64,000 bases of DNA, taken from assembly GCA_025352065.1 (NCBI GenBank), contig JANXUC010000179.1, positions 34,682 through 98,681 on the forward strand, written 5' to 3'. This document shows positions 42,902 to 55,032 of the stretch, piece after piece. Positions within the stretch are counted from its first letter, which is position 1. Each line of letters begins with the position of its first letter. The position numbers and the translations under genes are program-made. The stretch comes from Acidobacteriaceae bacterium (GTDB lineage Bacteria > Acidobacteriota > Terriglobia > Terriglobales > Acidobacteriaceae). The notes beneath the pieces are model-generated. The model did no database searches. It was given only the letters and a program-made list of their open reading frames with translations, and was not told the origin of the DNA.

Positions 42902-43132
42902 GTGCATAGCTATCTCGCGCTCCGATGCAAGAAGAACGAGGAACACATAATTCCTTGGCGGTCCTTTCACAACCGCCCGGGTGATGTCAGTAAGGTTGAG
43001 GGCGTTGTTATCGCGCCGTTCAAAGCGACCTGCCCTCACTGTAAGGTCTCGCAGGAGTTCGCATTTGCAGACTTGTTTCCTTGGGAAAGCCCGAACTTGG
43101 AGATCACCGCGGAGGATGAGAGCGGGCGGTAG
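42902..43132 (+). CDS. small hypothetical protein with a CxxC motif
   Basis: A 76-residue protein from GTG 42902, with GGAGG well placed upstream (about 42888-42892). It has CPHC in the middle (ATCPHCKVSQEF) and another Cys near the N-terminus (LRCKKNEE), suggesting a zinc-knuckle-like fold. No family known to me. Coding is supported mainly by the ribosome binding site. Confidence 0.55.
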   Translation: MHSYLALRCKKNEEHIIPWRSFHNRPGDVSKVEGVVIAPFKATCPHCKVSQEFAFADLFPWESPNLEITAEDESGR

Positions 43133-46569
<3,437 letters not shown>

Positions 46570-46604
46570 GTTTGGTGCGGAGGGCATTCGTGCCCGCCGC
46601 TATA

Positions 46605-46997
46605 TTAGCGAATCTCGTAGAGATAGGCATCGTCTATATATCGGCCACCGATTTGTGTGCTTCCAATCCGCGCCCCTTCTACCGATGCAGTTTTCCCGAA
46701 TACAGAACGCAGAGCTAGATAAAGAGGCTGCTTGGGACTAATAAGCTCGATTCGCGAAAGCTGGTCTGAATCTGCTGTCATGCGGCTGGTTATACTTAAC
46801 AACTCCCTGTAGGCTTCTCTGGGCCCTACCTGATCTACCCTGGGGCTCGCAATTAGCAGGTGCCACTTCCCAGATTCAGATTGAAAGAGCCAAAGGGCGC
46901 CGTCCGTGGGGAATTCCTTGTTTCCGCGCAGTTTGTGCCAGAGAACCTTGCCGAAATCTATGTCCGTTCCTTCCAGAGCTTCAACGTATGCCATCAC
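46605..46997 (-). CDS. hypothetical partner of HEPN protein
   Basis: A 130-residue protein whose start overlaps the HEPN gene stop by 4 bp, so the two are translationally coupled. It has no motif I recognise: TDGALWLFQSESGKWHLLIASPRVDQ looks like a beta-rich core, and nucleotidyltransferase (MNT) motifs of the usual HEPN partners are absent. By position it may be the antitoxin or effector partner of the HEPN protein. Confidence 0.65.
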   Translation of the reverse strand: MMAYVEALEGTDIDFGKVLWHKLRGNKEFPTDGALWLFQSESGKWHLLIASPRVDQVGPREAYRELLSITSRMTADSDQLSRIELISPKQPLYLALRSVFGKTASVEGARIGSTQIGGRYIDDAYLYEIR

Positions 46998-47425
46998 CAG
47001 TTCCCCCTAATCCACTCCATGACACCAGACACAGACTCCGTGGACGCTTCGTAAAAATCTCTCGCCTCTAACTCTTCGACCGTGTCGTAACGGCGTTCGT
47101 TGTCCCAACTTCGGACTGTCTTCCAATTCACCTCAAGCTTGCCGTCCATCTTCCTATCGGTCTGGAATGCCTTCCAGAGCGCGGCATCCAACTCAAAAAG
47201 ATCCTCCAGCTTGTGAACATACATCTTATTCACGAACTGCTTGTCAGGGAAGTCGTGCTCTTTTACGGCCCTCGCTAAGCATGACTTGAGCGCGCATTCG
47301 ATTGCGAGGCCAGTCATGTAGTAGGCACCAGTCCAAAGTCCACTTTCGAGAAGCACCCGAGCTTCCTCAATTCTGCTGTCAGCCAGCGTTCGCAGAGTGT
47401 CGCGGTTTAGTCGGGCGATGGGCAC
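46994..47425 (-). CDS. HEPN-domain protein
   Basis: A 143-residue all-helical protein with the HEPN-like core ARVLLESGLWTGAYYMTGLAIECALKSCLAR and MYVHKLEDLFEL. HEPN proteins are often RNases in toxin-antitoxin, abortive infection or CRISPR systems; the catalytic Rx4-6H is not clearly present here (candidate: the helix with KMYVHKL), so activity is uncertain. Coupled by 4-bp overlap to the gene at 46605. Next to a HigBA-like module, this forms a small defence-like patch. Confidence 0.72.
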   Translation of the reverse strand: MPIARLNRDTLRTLADSRIEEARVLLESGLWTGAYYMTGLAIECALKSCLARAVKEHDFPDKQFVNKMYVHKLEDLFELDAALWKAFQTDRKMDGKLEVNWKTVRSWDNERRYDTVEELEARDFYEASTESVSGVMEWIRGNW

Positions 47426-47501
47426 GACTCTATTCTACAGCGTCCCCAAAAGCGACCATACCTACGAAAGTTGCCGGGGGAGTGCTGTATACACCGAGTT
47501 T

Positions 47502-47924
47502 TCATTTCGAGATTCTTTTTACACCCGTTCCAGAATAAGCCTTCCGCTTTGTAACGCCACCTGACGTCGGACGTTTTCTATCAACCTCAACTTGGTCAGT
47601 GGTCGGTCTCGAAGAGCTGACAGCGGCGGCGAACGCGGTGGGATTCAGCGCGGTGAGCACGGCGGCGGGATTCTTGTCGATGACGGTGAGCAAAGTGCGA
47701 GCCGACGTTTCCGGCGTCCTCCGCCCGCCCTCCCAATGCTTGATAGCGTCGAGACTGAACCCAAACGTATCGGAGAATTTGGCTTGGGTCATGCCAAGCC
47801 GATTTCGGATCGCCTTCACGTCCACCTTCTGGGGAACATGTGCCTTGAATCCTTCTCGCTCCCCGGCGAGGAAAGCCTCAACATCGTTAAGCCCATCCAT
47901 CATCCGCCCGAATTGCGTTTTCAT
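47502..47924 (-). CDS. XRE/HigA-family antitoxin with extended C-terminus
   Basis: A 140-residue antitoxin with a helix-turn-helix: VDVKAIRNRLGMTQAKFSDTFGFSLDAIKHWEGGRRTPETSARTLLTVI. This is the NadS/HigA type that follows its toxin gene. A C-terminal tail of about 40 polar residues (SSSRPTTDQVEVDRKRPT) extends past the usual end. Start ATG lies 1-2 nt from the toxin stop, so the order is toxin then antitoxin in one transcript. Confidence 0.88.
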   Translation of the reverse strand: MKTQFGRMMDGLNDVEAFLAGEREGFKAHVPQKVDVKAIRNRLGMTQAKFSDTFGFSLDAIKHWEGGRRTPETSARTLLTVIDKNPAAVLTALNPTAFAAAVSSSRPTTDQVEVDRKRPTSGGVTKRKAYSGTGVKRISK

Positions 47925-47925
47925 G

Positions 47926-48261
47926 CTACCCCCTGTAGGTCTCGAAAATGCTTTCCGCCCGTTTCCTCAACGAGTTGCGCTCTGCCATCGACAGGTTTTC
48001 TTTCTCATTCTTCGGAAAGACTGTGATGAGAAAAACCGGAAATCTCTCGTCGCGCCAGATATACACAACCCGCGCTCCACCACTTTTGCCCATTCCTTTG
48101 CGTGCAACCCGGACCTTCCGAAATCCGCCCGTTCCACGGATTAGGTCTCCACATTCCGGGTCAGCCGCAACGAGTGCCACGATGTCCGCGCGCGCTTCCT
48201 CGCTCAAGAGCTTGTTAGCAATTGCAAGATAGGTAGGAGTCTCGACAAGCGTTTGCACCAC
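47926..48261 (-). CDS. RelE/HigB-type toxin
   Basis: A toxin of about 111 residues in the RelE/HigB superfamily: ETPTYLAIANKLLSEEARADIVALVAADPECGDLIRGTGGFRKVRVARKGMGKSGGARVVYIWRDE and FLITVFPKNEKENLS. Such toxins cleave mRNA on the ribosome. I take one of two GTG codons (48261 or 48258) as start since family similarity begins there; the frame is open to an ATG at 48294, but that part contains a direct repeat (CCATTGGACACCA) that looks like an operator. Confidence 0.87.
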   Translation of the reverse strand: MVQTLVETPTYLAIANKLLSEEARADIVALVAADPECGDLIRGTGGFRKVRVARKGMGKSGGARVVYIWRDERFPVFLITVFPKNEKENLSMAERNSLRKRAESIFETYRG

Positions 48262-48273
48262 TTTCTTTGTACT

Positions 48274-48319
48274 CCATTGGACACCATATATCAAGGGAAA
48301 TATGTGCCATTGGACACCA
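48274..48319. promoter_or_regulatory. direct-repeat operator of the HigBA-like module
   Basis: CCATTGGACACCA occurs at 48274-48286 and 48307-48319, exact 13-mers 33 bp apart just upstream of the toxin gene. An AT-rich TTGATATATGG lies between on the minus strand. Probably the binding sites of the XRE antitoxin. Confidence 0.6.
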
Positions 48320-48543
48320 ACACCCCGCCTGCTACAAATCCTGCTTCGGAAATAGCCTGGCCTTCGATTGAGAACACAATACAGGTTCGCTTAAGCTATT
48401 GATAAATAGAGACATACAACTCCAAGGCAATATATTGACAATAGAGCACTCATATTTTATGCTTCTTTTATAGTGATTCCGAATCCAATAGATTGAGTCG
48501 CCTCCGTGCGAATCATCCAGAACACTTCTGAAAGGAGTTCGAC

Positions 48544-49020
48544 ATGACATTCTTAACCCGTTTTGAGCCATTTCGTGAATTTGCCAGCCTGCAGAACCAG
48601 ATGAACCGTCTGTTGCAGCAGGAGCCTCAGGGTGGCGAGGAATCGCTGCTTCAGACCCGTTTCGCCCCTCCGGTGGACATCTACGAGGACGAACACAGCT
48701 ACACGCTCAAACTGGAAGTCCCGGGCATCGACGAGAAGGATATTGACGTCAAGCTGGAAAACAACACCCTGAGCGTCAGCGGCGAGCGGAAGTTCGAAAA
48801 GGACGAGAAGGAAGAGAACTATCGCCGCGTGGAGCGCCGGTATGGGTCGTTTGTGCGCTCGTTTACGCTGCCGGCAACCATAGACAGCGAAAACGTGACG
48901 GCGGACTACGATAAGGGTCTGCTGAAGATTCGCCTGGCCAAGAAGGCGGAAGCGAAACCGAAGCAGATTAAAGTGACGGTGGGCCGGCAGATTGAAGCTG
49001 TGAAACCCAAAGCAGCCTGA
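48544..49020 (+). CDS. small heat-shock protein (Hsp20/alpha-crystallin)
   Basis: A 158-residue ATP-independent holdase chaperone. The alpha-crystallin domain spans about residues 38-140: PPVDIYEDEHSYTLKLEVPGIDEKDIDVKLENNTLSVSGERK and the conserved YGSFVRSFTLPATIDSENVTADYDKGLLKIRLAK. A strong AAGGAG is 6 nt before the ATG. The gene ends at a strong terminator, so clpB is transcribed separately although both act in protein quality control. No CIRCE element was found. Confidence 0.96.
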   Translation: MTFLTRFEPFREFASLQNQMNRLLQQEPQGGEESLLQTRFAPPVDIYEDEHSYTLKLEVPGIDEKDIDVKLENNTLSVSGERKFEKDEKEENYRRVERRYGSFVRSFTLPATIDSENVTADYDKGLLKIRLAKKAEAKPKQIKVTVGRQIEAVKPKAA

Positions 49021-49038
49021 TTGCAATGAGTTAGCGAG

Positions 49039-49073
49039 GCGGAAGGCGGCAACATTCCGCCTTCCGCTTTTTT
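49039..49073 (+). terminator. rho-independent terminator of hsp20
   Basis: An 11-bp perfect stem GCGGAAGGCGG/CCGCCTTCCGC (49039-49049 with 49057-49067) with a 7-nt loop, then six T. It is 18 bp past the hsp20 stop. Confidence 0.93.
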
Positions 49074-49120
49074 CTTTGCCTTAAGGGCTGGGACACCTGA
49101 AACTGGAATGGAGAGATTGT

Positions 49121-51811
49121 ATGGCTATTCGTTGGGACAAATTTACGTTGAAGGCGCAGGAAGCGGTGCAGAAGGCGGTGGAGTTCGCCACCGAGCATGG
49201 CAGTCCGGAGATTCTGCCGGTGCATCTGCTGGCCTCGCTGGTGCGCGACGCTGAGGGCATTGTTCCGCCGGTGCTGGAGAAGATTGGCATCAGCGCGGAG
49301 CAGGTGGCGGCCGAGGCAGCGAAAGAGATTGAGAAGCTGCCGAAGGTTTCGAGCGCCGGAGTACAACAGGCGCAACTCTCGCAGGCCGTCCAGTCGCTGT
49401 TCGAGCAGGCGTTTAAGGAAGCGGATGCGTTCAAGGACGAGTATGTTTCGACCGAGCATTTGTTGCTGGCGGCGACCAAGGGGAAGAAAGATGCGGCGCA
49501 GCAGATCCTCGCGAAGTTTGGAGCGACGCATGAAGCGATCCTGAAGGCGCTGACCGCGGTGCGTGGTTCGCAGAGGATTACCGATCCGAATCCGGAGGCG
49601 AAGTACCAGGCGCTGGAACGTTACTCCCAAGACCTGACGGAAAAAGCTCGCAAAGGGAAGCTCGATCCCGTGATTGGGCGCGATGAAGAAATTCGGCGTG
49701 TGATTCAGGTGCTGTCGCGGCGGACGAAGAACAACCCCGTTCTGATCGGAGAGCCCGGCGTGGGCAAGACCGCCATCGTCGAAGGGCTGGCCCAGCGCAT
49801 AGTCTCTGGCGACGTGCCGGAGGGTCTGCGCAATAAGCGCGTGGTTGCGTTGGACTTGGGCGCGATGCTGGCGGGGGCAAAGTTTCGCGGCGAGTTTGAA
49901 GACCGCCTTAAAGCTGTTCTCAAAGAAATCGAAGATGCGGAAGGGAAAATCATTCTCTTCATCGACGAGCTGCACACCATCGTCGGAGCGGGCGCGGCAG
50001 AGGGTGCCATTGACGCGTCGAACATGCTGAAGCCAGCGCTGGCGCGCGGGGAACTGCGCGCGATTGGCGCGACCACGCTCAATGAATATCGGAAATATAT
50101 CGAGAAGGACACGGCTTTGGAACGGCGGTTCCAGATTGTGTACGTGGGCGAACCGAACGTGGAAGACACGATTGCGATTCTGCGCGGGTTGAAAGAGCGC
50201 TACGAGGTCCATCACGGCGTGCGCATCAAGGACTCCGCGATTGTGGCGGCGGCTACTCTGTCGCACCGCTATATCTCGGACCGGTTCTTACCCGACAAAG
50301 CCATCGACTTGATCGACGAGGCAGCGGCCTCGCTCCGCATTCAGATCGACTCGATGCCGACCGAGATTGATCAACTGGAGCGCAAAGCCACGCATCTGGA
50401 AATCGAGCGGCAAGCGCTGAAGAAAGAAGACGACCGGAGCTCGAAGGAACGGTTGCAGGTCATCGAGAAAGAACTGGCGGAAGTTCGCGAACAGGCCAAC
50501 GTACTCAAGGCGCATTGGAAGCAGGAGAAGGAAGGAATTGCGCGAGCCCGGGAGCTGAAAGAAAAGATCGACCAGCTCAAGCAGGAGGAACAGGCGGAAG
50601 AGCGCAAGGGAAATCTTTCTCGGGTCGCGGAGATTCGCTATGGGCTTCTCGTCCAGACCGAAGAAGAACTTAAGCAACTGACCGACCAGCAGGGCACGCG
50701 GGCCGCGCGCATGTTGAAGGAAGAAGTGGACGAGGAAGATGTGGCGCGCATCGTTTCGCGCTGGACCGGGATTCCTGTGACTCGGATGCTGGAAGGCGAA
50801 ATGAAGAAGCTCGTCAGCATGGAAGAGCGTCTCAAGGAACGCGTGATCGGGCAGGATGAGGCCGTGCAGCATGTGTCGAATGCGATCCGGCGGTCGCGGG
50901 CGGGGTTGAGTGATCCGCGCAAACCGATTGGCTCGTTTATCTTTCTGGGGCCGACCGGGGTAGGAAAAACAGAACTGGCACGAGCGCTGGCGGAATTCTT
51001 GTTCGACGACGAGAAGGCGATGTTGCGCATCGACATGTCGGAGTACATGGAGAAACATTCGGTATCAAGGCTGATTGGCGCGCCTCCGGGCTATGTGGGT
51101 TATGAAGAAGGCGGCCAACTGACGGAGCAAGTGCGTCGGCGTCCGTACTCGGTGTTGTTGCTGGATGAGTTGGAGAAGGCGCACCCGGATGTGTTTAACG
51201 TGCTACTGCAGGTAATGGACGATGGCCGCTTGACCGACGGCAAAGGTCGAACGGTCGACTTCAAGAACGTTGTGATCGTGATGACCTCGAATCTTGGGTC
51301 GGAGCACTTTCACAATCTGTATCAGCCGATTGGCTTCTTGCCGAATGGCAAGAGTGGTAAGTCGAAGAAAGAATCGGGCGAAGATGAAGGCCGCGCGCGC
51401 GAAATTGAAATCGCGCACAAGGCAATCCTACAGCAGGTGCGTATGCACTTTAAGCCGGAGTTTCTGAATCGCGTGGATGATATTTTGATCTTCAATCCGC
51501 TGGGCCAGACGCAACTGGTGAAGATTGTGGATCTCCGCTTGGAAGACGTGAAGCGCTTGCTGGTGGATAGGAAGATTACGATTGACCTGACTCCGGCGGC
51601 GAAGGAAGTGCTGTTCCGTGAGGGCTATGATCCGAACTATGGAGCGCGTCCGATGAAGCGCGCGATTCAGAAGCTGGTGCAGGACCCGCTGGCTATGAAG
51701 ATTCTCGACGGCGAAGTGCTGCATGGGGACCATGTGGTGATCGACGCCGGAGAGGGGGGAAAGCTGTCGTTTTTGGTGGAGAGGGAGAAGGAGTTACTGG
51801 CCAAGGTCTAA
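49121..51811 (+). CDS. clpB: ATP-dependent disaggregase ClpB
   Basis: ClpB rescues aggregated proteins with DnaK. 896 residues with the canonical layout: Clp N-domain (residues 1-150, [20 protein letters not shown]), AAA-1 with Walker [10 protein letters not shown] at about 209-217 and Walker [15 protein letters not shown], a coiled-coil M-domain (about 400-530) that distinguishes ClpB from ClpA/ClpC, and AAA-2 with GPTGVGKTE at about 610-618. An insertion in AAA-2 ([18 protein letters not shown]) is unusual. GGAGAG precedes the ATG. Confidence 0.97.
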   Translation: MAIRWDKFTLKAQEAVQKAVEFATEHGSPEILPVHLLASLVRDAEGIVPPVLEKIGISAEQVAAEAAKEIEKLPKVSSAGVQQAQLSQAVQSLFEQAFKEADAFKDEYVSTEHLLLAATKGKKDAAQQILAKFGATHEAILKALTAVRGSQRITDPNPEAKYQALERYSQDLTEKARKGKLDPVIGRDEEIRRVIQVLSRRTKNNPVLIGEPGVGKTAIVEGLAQRIVSGDVPEGLRNKRVVALDLGAMLAGAKFRGEFEDRLKAVLKEIEDAEGKIILFIDELHTIVGAGAAEGAIDASNMLKPALARGELRAIGATTLNEYRKYIEKDTALERRFQIVYVGEPNVEDTIAILRGLKERYEVHHGVRIKDSAIVAAATLSHRYISDRFLPDKAIDLIDEAAASLRIQIDSMPTEIDQLERKATHLEIERQALKKEDDRSSKERLQVIEKELAEVREQANVLKAHWKQEKEGIARARELKEKIDQLKQEEQAEERKGNLSRVAEIRYGLLVQTEEELKQLTDQQGTRAARMLKEEVDEEDVARIVSRWTGIPVTRMLEGEMKKLVSMEERLKERVIGQDEAVQHVSNAIRRSRAGLSDPRKPIGSFIFLGPTGVGKTELARALAEFLFDDEKAMLRIDMSEYMEKHSVSRLIGAPPGYVGYEEGGQLTEQVRRRPYSVLLLDELEKAHPDVFNVLLQVMDDGRLTDGKGRTVDFKNVVIVMTSNLGSEHFHNLYQPIGFLPNGKSGKSKKESGEDEGRAREIEIAHKAILQQVRMHFKPEFLNRVDDILIFNPLGQTQLVKIVDLRLEDVKRLLVDRKITIDLTPAAKEVLFREGYDPNYGARPMKRAIQKLVQDPLAMKILDGEVLHGDHVVIDAGEGGKLSFLVEREKELLAKV

Positions 51812-51882
51812 GTCACGCAGGCTCAGGCGCCTTCGCCCAGGCTTGCGGTTTCAAAACCAAAACCTCTCGAGCTTCGCTCGAC

Positions 51883-51904
51883 GGACAGGCGAGGGCGCCT
51901 GTCC
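51883..51904. repeat. CAGGCGAGGGCGCCTG palindromic repeat
   Basis: A 22-bp hairpin (9-bp arms GGACAGGCG and CGCCTGTCC) followed by CTACGTGTG. Same family, opposite orientation, as the palindrome inside mnmG at 13739-13758. Confidence 0.8.
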
Positions 51905-51926
51905 CTACGTGTGTGCTGGAGGCTGC

Positions 51927-52442
51927 TTGATTGTCTTGATGGCGGGATTGCCTGGGACCGGCAAGAGCACGCTGGCCCGGGCTGTAGCGCACAGAGTGAA
52001 AGGGGTCGTGCTGGATAAGGACGCCGTCCGTGCGGCGCTTTTTCCTGAGTCCCTTACTGCGTACACCACCACTCAAGATGACTTTGTCATCCAAGTCATG
52101 TTGAGTACTGCGGGGTATCTACTTCGCGATAATCCACAGTTAGTCGTGTTTTTCGACGGGCGGCCTTTTAGTCAGAAGTATCAAGTGGATGTGGTTGTAT
52201 CGTATGCAGAACAGATAGGTACGGTGTGGCGGGTTGTGGAGTGCATTTGTCCGGAAGAGCTTGCTCTACAACGCATACAAGAAGACAAGGGGCAGCATGT
52301 CGCGAAGAATCGTGACGCCGTTTTGTATCATGCGGTGAAGGCTAAGTTCGAAGAGATTCTCCGACCGAAGCTGGTCGTGGAGACATCAGCGTCGCTGGAA
52401 GCCGGTGTAAAGAAGGTTGAAGAGTATTTAGGCAAGTCTTGA
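51927..52442 (+). CDS. P-loop kinase/AAA ATPase, small
   Basis: A protein of about 171 residues with Walker A MAGLPGTGKSTLA at the very N-terminus, then DKDAVRAALFP and VVFFDGRPFSQKYQ, typical of small nucleotide or sugar kinases (gluconate kinase/zeta/chloramphenicol phosphotransferase-like). I favour TTG 51927 (LIVLMAGLPG), which has GGAGG 4 nt upstream, over ATG 51939, which would remove the first beta-strand. The longer frame to 51843 runs through the palindromic repeat. Substrate unknown. Confidence 0.8.
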   Translation: MIVLMAGLPGTGKSTLARAVAHRVKGVVLDKDAVRAALFPESLTAYTTTQDDFVIQVMLSTAGYLLRDNPQLVVFFDGRPFSQKYQVDVVVSYAEQIGTVWRVVECICPEELALQRIQEDKGQHVAKNRDAVLYHAVKAKFEEILRPKLVVETSASLEAGVKKVEEYLGKS

Positions 52443-52459
52443 ACAGAGCCGTCCGAGCT

Positions 52460-52597
52460 TTTACCTCAGGGGCTAAAGCCCACGTCAGGAGTTGACTTAA
52501 TGGCACGGCTAAAGCCGTGCCCTGCCCAAACCGTTCGAGGAAGTTTGTTTGAGTAACGCCTGCCCGACTGCTGGCTGGGCAGGCAGTCCCGCAAAGA
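52460..52597. repeat. cluster of palindromic repeats (GGCACGGCTAAAGCCGTGCC family)
   Basis: GGGGCTAAAGCCC at about 52470-52483 and GGCACGGCTAAAGCCGTGCC at 52502-52521. The second is the intergenic relative of the palindrome inside mnmG at 13815-13834. A CTGCTGGCTGGGCAGGCAG-like hairpin follows (about 52561-52588). Confidence 0.8.
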
Positions 52598-52615
52598 AGG
52601 AGGGCTGGCGCTGAG

Positions 52616-52755
52616 GAGGTTGTTGAAAAAGTATTTTCGAAGGCATTTCAGTGCGGGTTCCGGAATTTGACCTATCGAAAACCCCAGCAAACCAGCAGAT
52701 TCCTCACGATAAAATTGTTCGGAATGACAAACTTCAAGAGTTTTTCAACAACCTC
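52616..52755. mobile_element. MITE-like element with 15-bp terminal inverted repeats
   Basis: GAGGTTGTTGAAAAA (52616-52630) and TTTTTCAACAACCTC (52741-52755) are perfect 15-bp inverted repeats around 110 bp of non-coding DNA. Inside, at 52694-52732, is a GCAGATTCCTC hairpin repeat. No transposase is encoded. The right end abuts the stop codon of the gene at 52756. Confidence 0.6.
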
Positions 52756-53007
52756 TTATGCAGCTTTCTTCTGGGCCCGAACTTTTGCCCAACGAGCGCG
52801 TTGCGCGGCGGCAATGCGGCGGCGAGCACTGAGGGACATGACACGGCGAGGCTTCGGGCCGGTCGTTGTCGTACCAGCTTTGATGGCGGACTTGCGTCCG
52901 TCGAGTCCACGCAGCGCTTCGATGGCGGCATCGACGCGAGTTAGCTCGTGGTGTAACTCACTTCGTTTTGCCTGTAGTTCTTGAACTATCTGGACCAAGT
53001 TTGACAT
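52756..53007 (-). CDS. small basic protein, unknown
   Basis: An 83-residue basic protein with a helical N-terminus (LVQIVQELQAKRSELHHELTRVDAAIEALRG) and a basic C-terminal motif SARRRIAAAQRARWAKVRAQKKAA, a recurring tail in many bacterial small proteins, possibly nucleic-acid binding. The stop codon is at the edge of a MITE-like inverted repeat. Function unknown. Confidence 0.7.
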   Translation of the reverse strand: MSNLVQIVQELQAKRSELHHELTRVDAAIEALRGLDGRKSAIKAGTTTTGPKPRRVMSLSARRRIAAAQRARWAKVRAQKKAA

Positions 53008-53115
53008 GTGTTTTCCCTTCGTCGTGACAACTGAGCGAATTCTAGCAAAGTTAGTTCGGATTCTGACGAGAATTCAGAGCCTCTCTTGCAGGCGAAGAGT
53101 AGATCGATAGCAACT

Positions 53116-53904
53116 CTACCGGAAGCTGGCACTCTTCATGGTCTGGCGGAAGTCGGCGCCTTGTAGCTGGACGATGCGGCACATTTCATGAAGGCGAGAA
53201 CGCATGCGCTCACCGATGCGGTCGCCTAGAGTCTCTCCGGCAGTGGCGCGGCGCGCACGAGTGAACTCGGAGTTTGCGGCTTCCGCAGTATGAGCTGGCT
53301 CATTCGGGAAGTTCGTCGTGATGATCGTCGTTTTATTGTCGTTGTAGCGACTATTCAGAATTAGCGAGACTGTGTCCCACACCCATTCCGTCGGCTTCAC
53401 TGCACCGAGTTCATCCAGCACCAGCACTTCTGTTTCGAATACGGGCCGCAGCACATCCAACTCGGTCGCCTGTACGGAGCTGTTGTAAGAATTCTGAATT
53501 TCTTTCAGCAACTCGCGGTAGTCGTAGAAGAGGCAAGGGATGCCTTTGCTTTGGATAAGCTCCTTGAGAATCCCAACTGCGAGGTGCGTTTTCCCAACTC
53601 CAATCGACCCGATGAGAAGCAGGCCCGTCGTGTCGAGAGGATATTCCTCCGCGAACTTATTGGCGGCATGGCGCGCAGGGAAGAGGGAGCGATGCGGTCC
53701 GTCACACTCGAAGTTGGCGAGCTCGCAGTGCTCATAACGCTTGGGAATGCGAGCGGCCTCCAGTAAGGAGAGTGACCGGGCGTGCAGACGGCAATCGCAG
53801 CGGGTAACTCGTCGGATATTGCCTTGCGAGATGGGCTTCCATCCCGTGTCATCACAGAGCGGGCAGAGGGTGGGAGGTTGGGAATTAGGCAAGGGGTGAT
53901 TCAT
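53116..53904 (-). CDS. DnaC/IstB-type AAA+ ATPase with N-terminal zinc motif
   Basis: A 262-residue AAA+ ATPase. The N-terminal CPLCDDTGW...CDCR resembles the zinc-like cluster of DnaC/DnaI helicase loaders. Walker A is IGSIGVGKTHLAVG, Walker B VLVLDELGA, then SRYNDNKTTIITTNF (sensor 1). C-terminal RIGERMRSRLHEMC is the DnaC-type tail. It may load the replicative helicase DnaB; a transposase helper role (IstB) is less likely since no transposase is next to it. Confidence 0.88.
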   Translation of the reverse strand: MNHPLPNSQPPTLCPLCDDTGWKPISQGNIRRVTRCDCRLHARSLSLLEAARIPKRYEHCELANFECDGPHRSLFPARHAANKFAEEYPLDTTGLLLIGSIGVGKTHLAVGILKELIQSKGIPCLFYDYRELLKEIQNSYNSSVQATELDVLRPVFETEVLVLDELGAVKPTEWVWDTVSLILNSRYNDNKTTIITTNFPNEPAHTAEAANSEFTRARRATAGETLGDRIGERMRSRLHEMCRIVQLQGADFRQTMKSASFR

Positions 53905-54280
53905 GGCTTCTTCCTTAACTGTGCTACGCCGCAGGGTAGGAGCGCAAGAGGAACGGTCTCGCGGCCTGTGCAGAAGCTGTGGAGGAAGAACAAAAGTTGT
54001 GGAAGGCTGGGGAGAACGAGGCGCGAAGTCGAACGCGCAGGCAACGCGAGCTTTGCTCCTACGAGAGTGCCTTGACTAGTGTTGTTCATTTTCCCATGGA
54101 GCGCGCACGGAATCGCCCGCTATTTCTGGGCTTTCAAGGGGTCTATAGCCTGAAAGAGCCATTTGGCGGGGATTTTCACAGTTGACATTCTGGAAATTGG
54201 GGTCACAATGAACGAGATCGAAGGTTCTGGCCGTTCCCCCTACGCGCCAGTCCCCAAACTTCTCGGTTCAGGAGAGAGAC
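53905..54280 (+). promoter_or_regulatory. upstream region of HU gene
   Basis: No gene. A promoter-like TTGACA (54182-54187) with CACAAT (54204-54209), 16 bp apart, lies 71 bp before the HU start. The rest shows no structure I recognise. Confidence 0.5.
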
Positions 54281-54562
54281 ATGAACAAAGGTGATTTGGT
54301 CGACAAGATAGCGGCGGGATGCGGACTGACGAAAACTCAGGCTGCTTCGGCCATTGATACAACGGTGGAAAGCATTACGCACGCGCTGAAAAAGGGCGAT
54401 CGCGTAGCGCTGATCGGATTTGGAACATTCGCGGTAGCAGCGCGCAAGGCTCGCAATGGACGGAACCCGCAGACGGGTGCAACCATTAAGATTGCGGCGC
54501 GCAAGGTGGCAAGGTTCACGCCGGGCGCGGACCTGAAGAAAGCGATTAACAACAAGAAGTAG
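54281..54562 (+). CDS. HU-family histone-like DNA-binding protein
   Basis: A 93-residue HU/IHF protein: MNKGDLVDKIAAGCGLTKTQAASAIDTTVESITHALKKGDRVALIGFGTFAVAARKARNGRNPQTGATIKIAA. It has the beta-arm (RNGRNPQTG with the intercalating Pro) that bends DNA. AGGAGAG lies just upstream of the start. A terminator follows. Confidence 0.96.
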   Translation: MNKGDLVDKIAAGCGLTKTQAASAIDTTVESITHALKKGDRVALIGFGTFAVAARKARNGRNPQTGATIKIAARKVARFTPGADLKKAINNKK

Positions 54563-54580
54563 GTGGAAGAATTGGAACAA

Positions 54581-54608
54581 ACGGCAGGGCTTCGGCTCTG
54601 CCGTTTTT
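54581..54608 (+). terminator. rho-independent terminator of HU gene
   Basis: Stem ACGGCAGGGC/GCTCTGCCGT with a TTCG loop (one G-U pair), then TTTTT. Confidence 0.9.
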
Positions 54609-54641
54609 ATCTGGGTGGCTCCGGACCTTGGGGCAGGCGAT

Positions 54642-54670
54642 TTGCCCGGGCTGTGGAAATCCGGTATGAT
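54642..54670 (+). promoter_or_regulatory. rpmE promoter
   Basis: TTGCCC (54642-54647) and TATGAT (54665-54670), spaced 17 bp, 33 bp before the rpmE ATG. Confidence 0.65.
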
Positions 54671-54702
54671 GAAGAGACTCCATAGAAGGGTTGGAGAGAG
54701 CT

Positions 54703-54933
54703 ATGAAGGCAGGAATTCATCCCCAGTACAACGACACGCGCGTGCATTGTGCATGCGGAAGCGTGTTCATGACGCGGTCGACCAATAAGAACGATGTTTC
54801 GGTCGAAATTTGTTCGAATTGCCATCCTTTTTTCACGGGTAAGCACAAGCTGATGGATACGGCTGGACGCGTGGAACGCTTCCGCCGCAAGTATGCCAAG
54901 CCCGGCGAGGCGAAGCCTGTTACCAAGCAGTAA
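54703..54933 (+). CDS. rpmE: 50S ribosomal protein L31
   Basis: L31 of the zinc-binding type: [22 protein letters not shown]...[30 protein letters not shown]. 76 residues, with CAC and CSNC zinc cysteines (four Cys). The start at 54703 is preferred over 54691 because the family begins MKxxIHP and GGAGAG lies just upstream. It ends at a strong terminator. Confidence 0.97.
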   Translation: MKAGIHPQYNDTRVHCACGSVFMTRSTNKNDVSVEICSNCHPFFTGKHKLMDTAGRVERFRRKYAKPGEAKPVTKQ

Positions 54934-54967
54934 CGCGGCTCAAGTTAAGGGTGCAGCGAGTTTTAAG

Positions 54968-54999
54968 AGCCTCCGAGAAATCGGGGGCTTTTGTTTTTT
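54968..54999 (+). terminator. rho-independent terminator of rpmE
   Basis: Stem AGCCTCCGA/TCGGGGGCT (54968-54976 with 54981-54989), loop GAAA, followed by TTTTGTTTTTT. Confidence 0.9.
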
Positions 55000-55032
55000 G
55001 GAGCATTAAGAAAGAACCTATCCAATGATCTG

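Noticed and set aside
48420..48543. CIRCE heat-shock operator upstream of hsp20
   Set aside because: Only an isolated half-site AGCACTC is present, with no inverted partner.
49031..50266. 411-codon minus-strand frame across clpB
   Set aside because: Antisense shadow, Arg/His-rich; it also reads through the hsp20 terminator.
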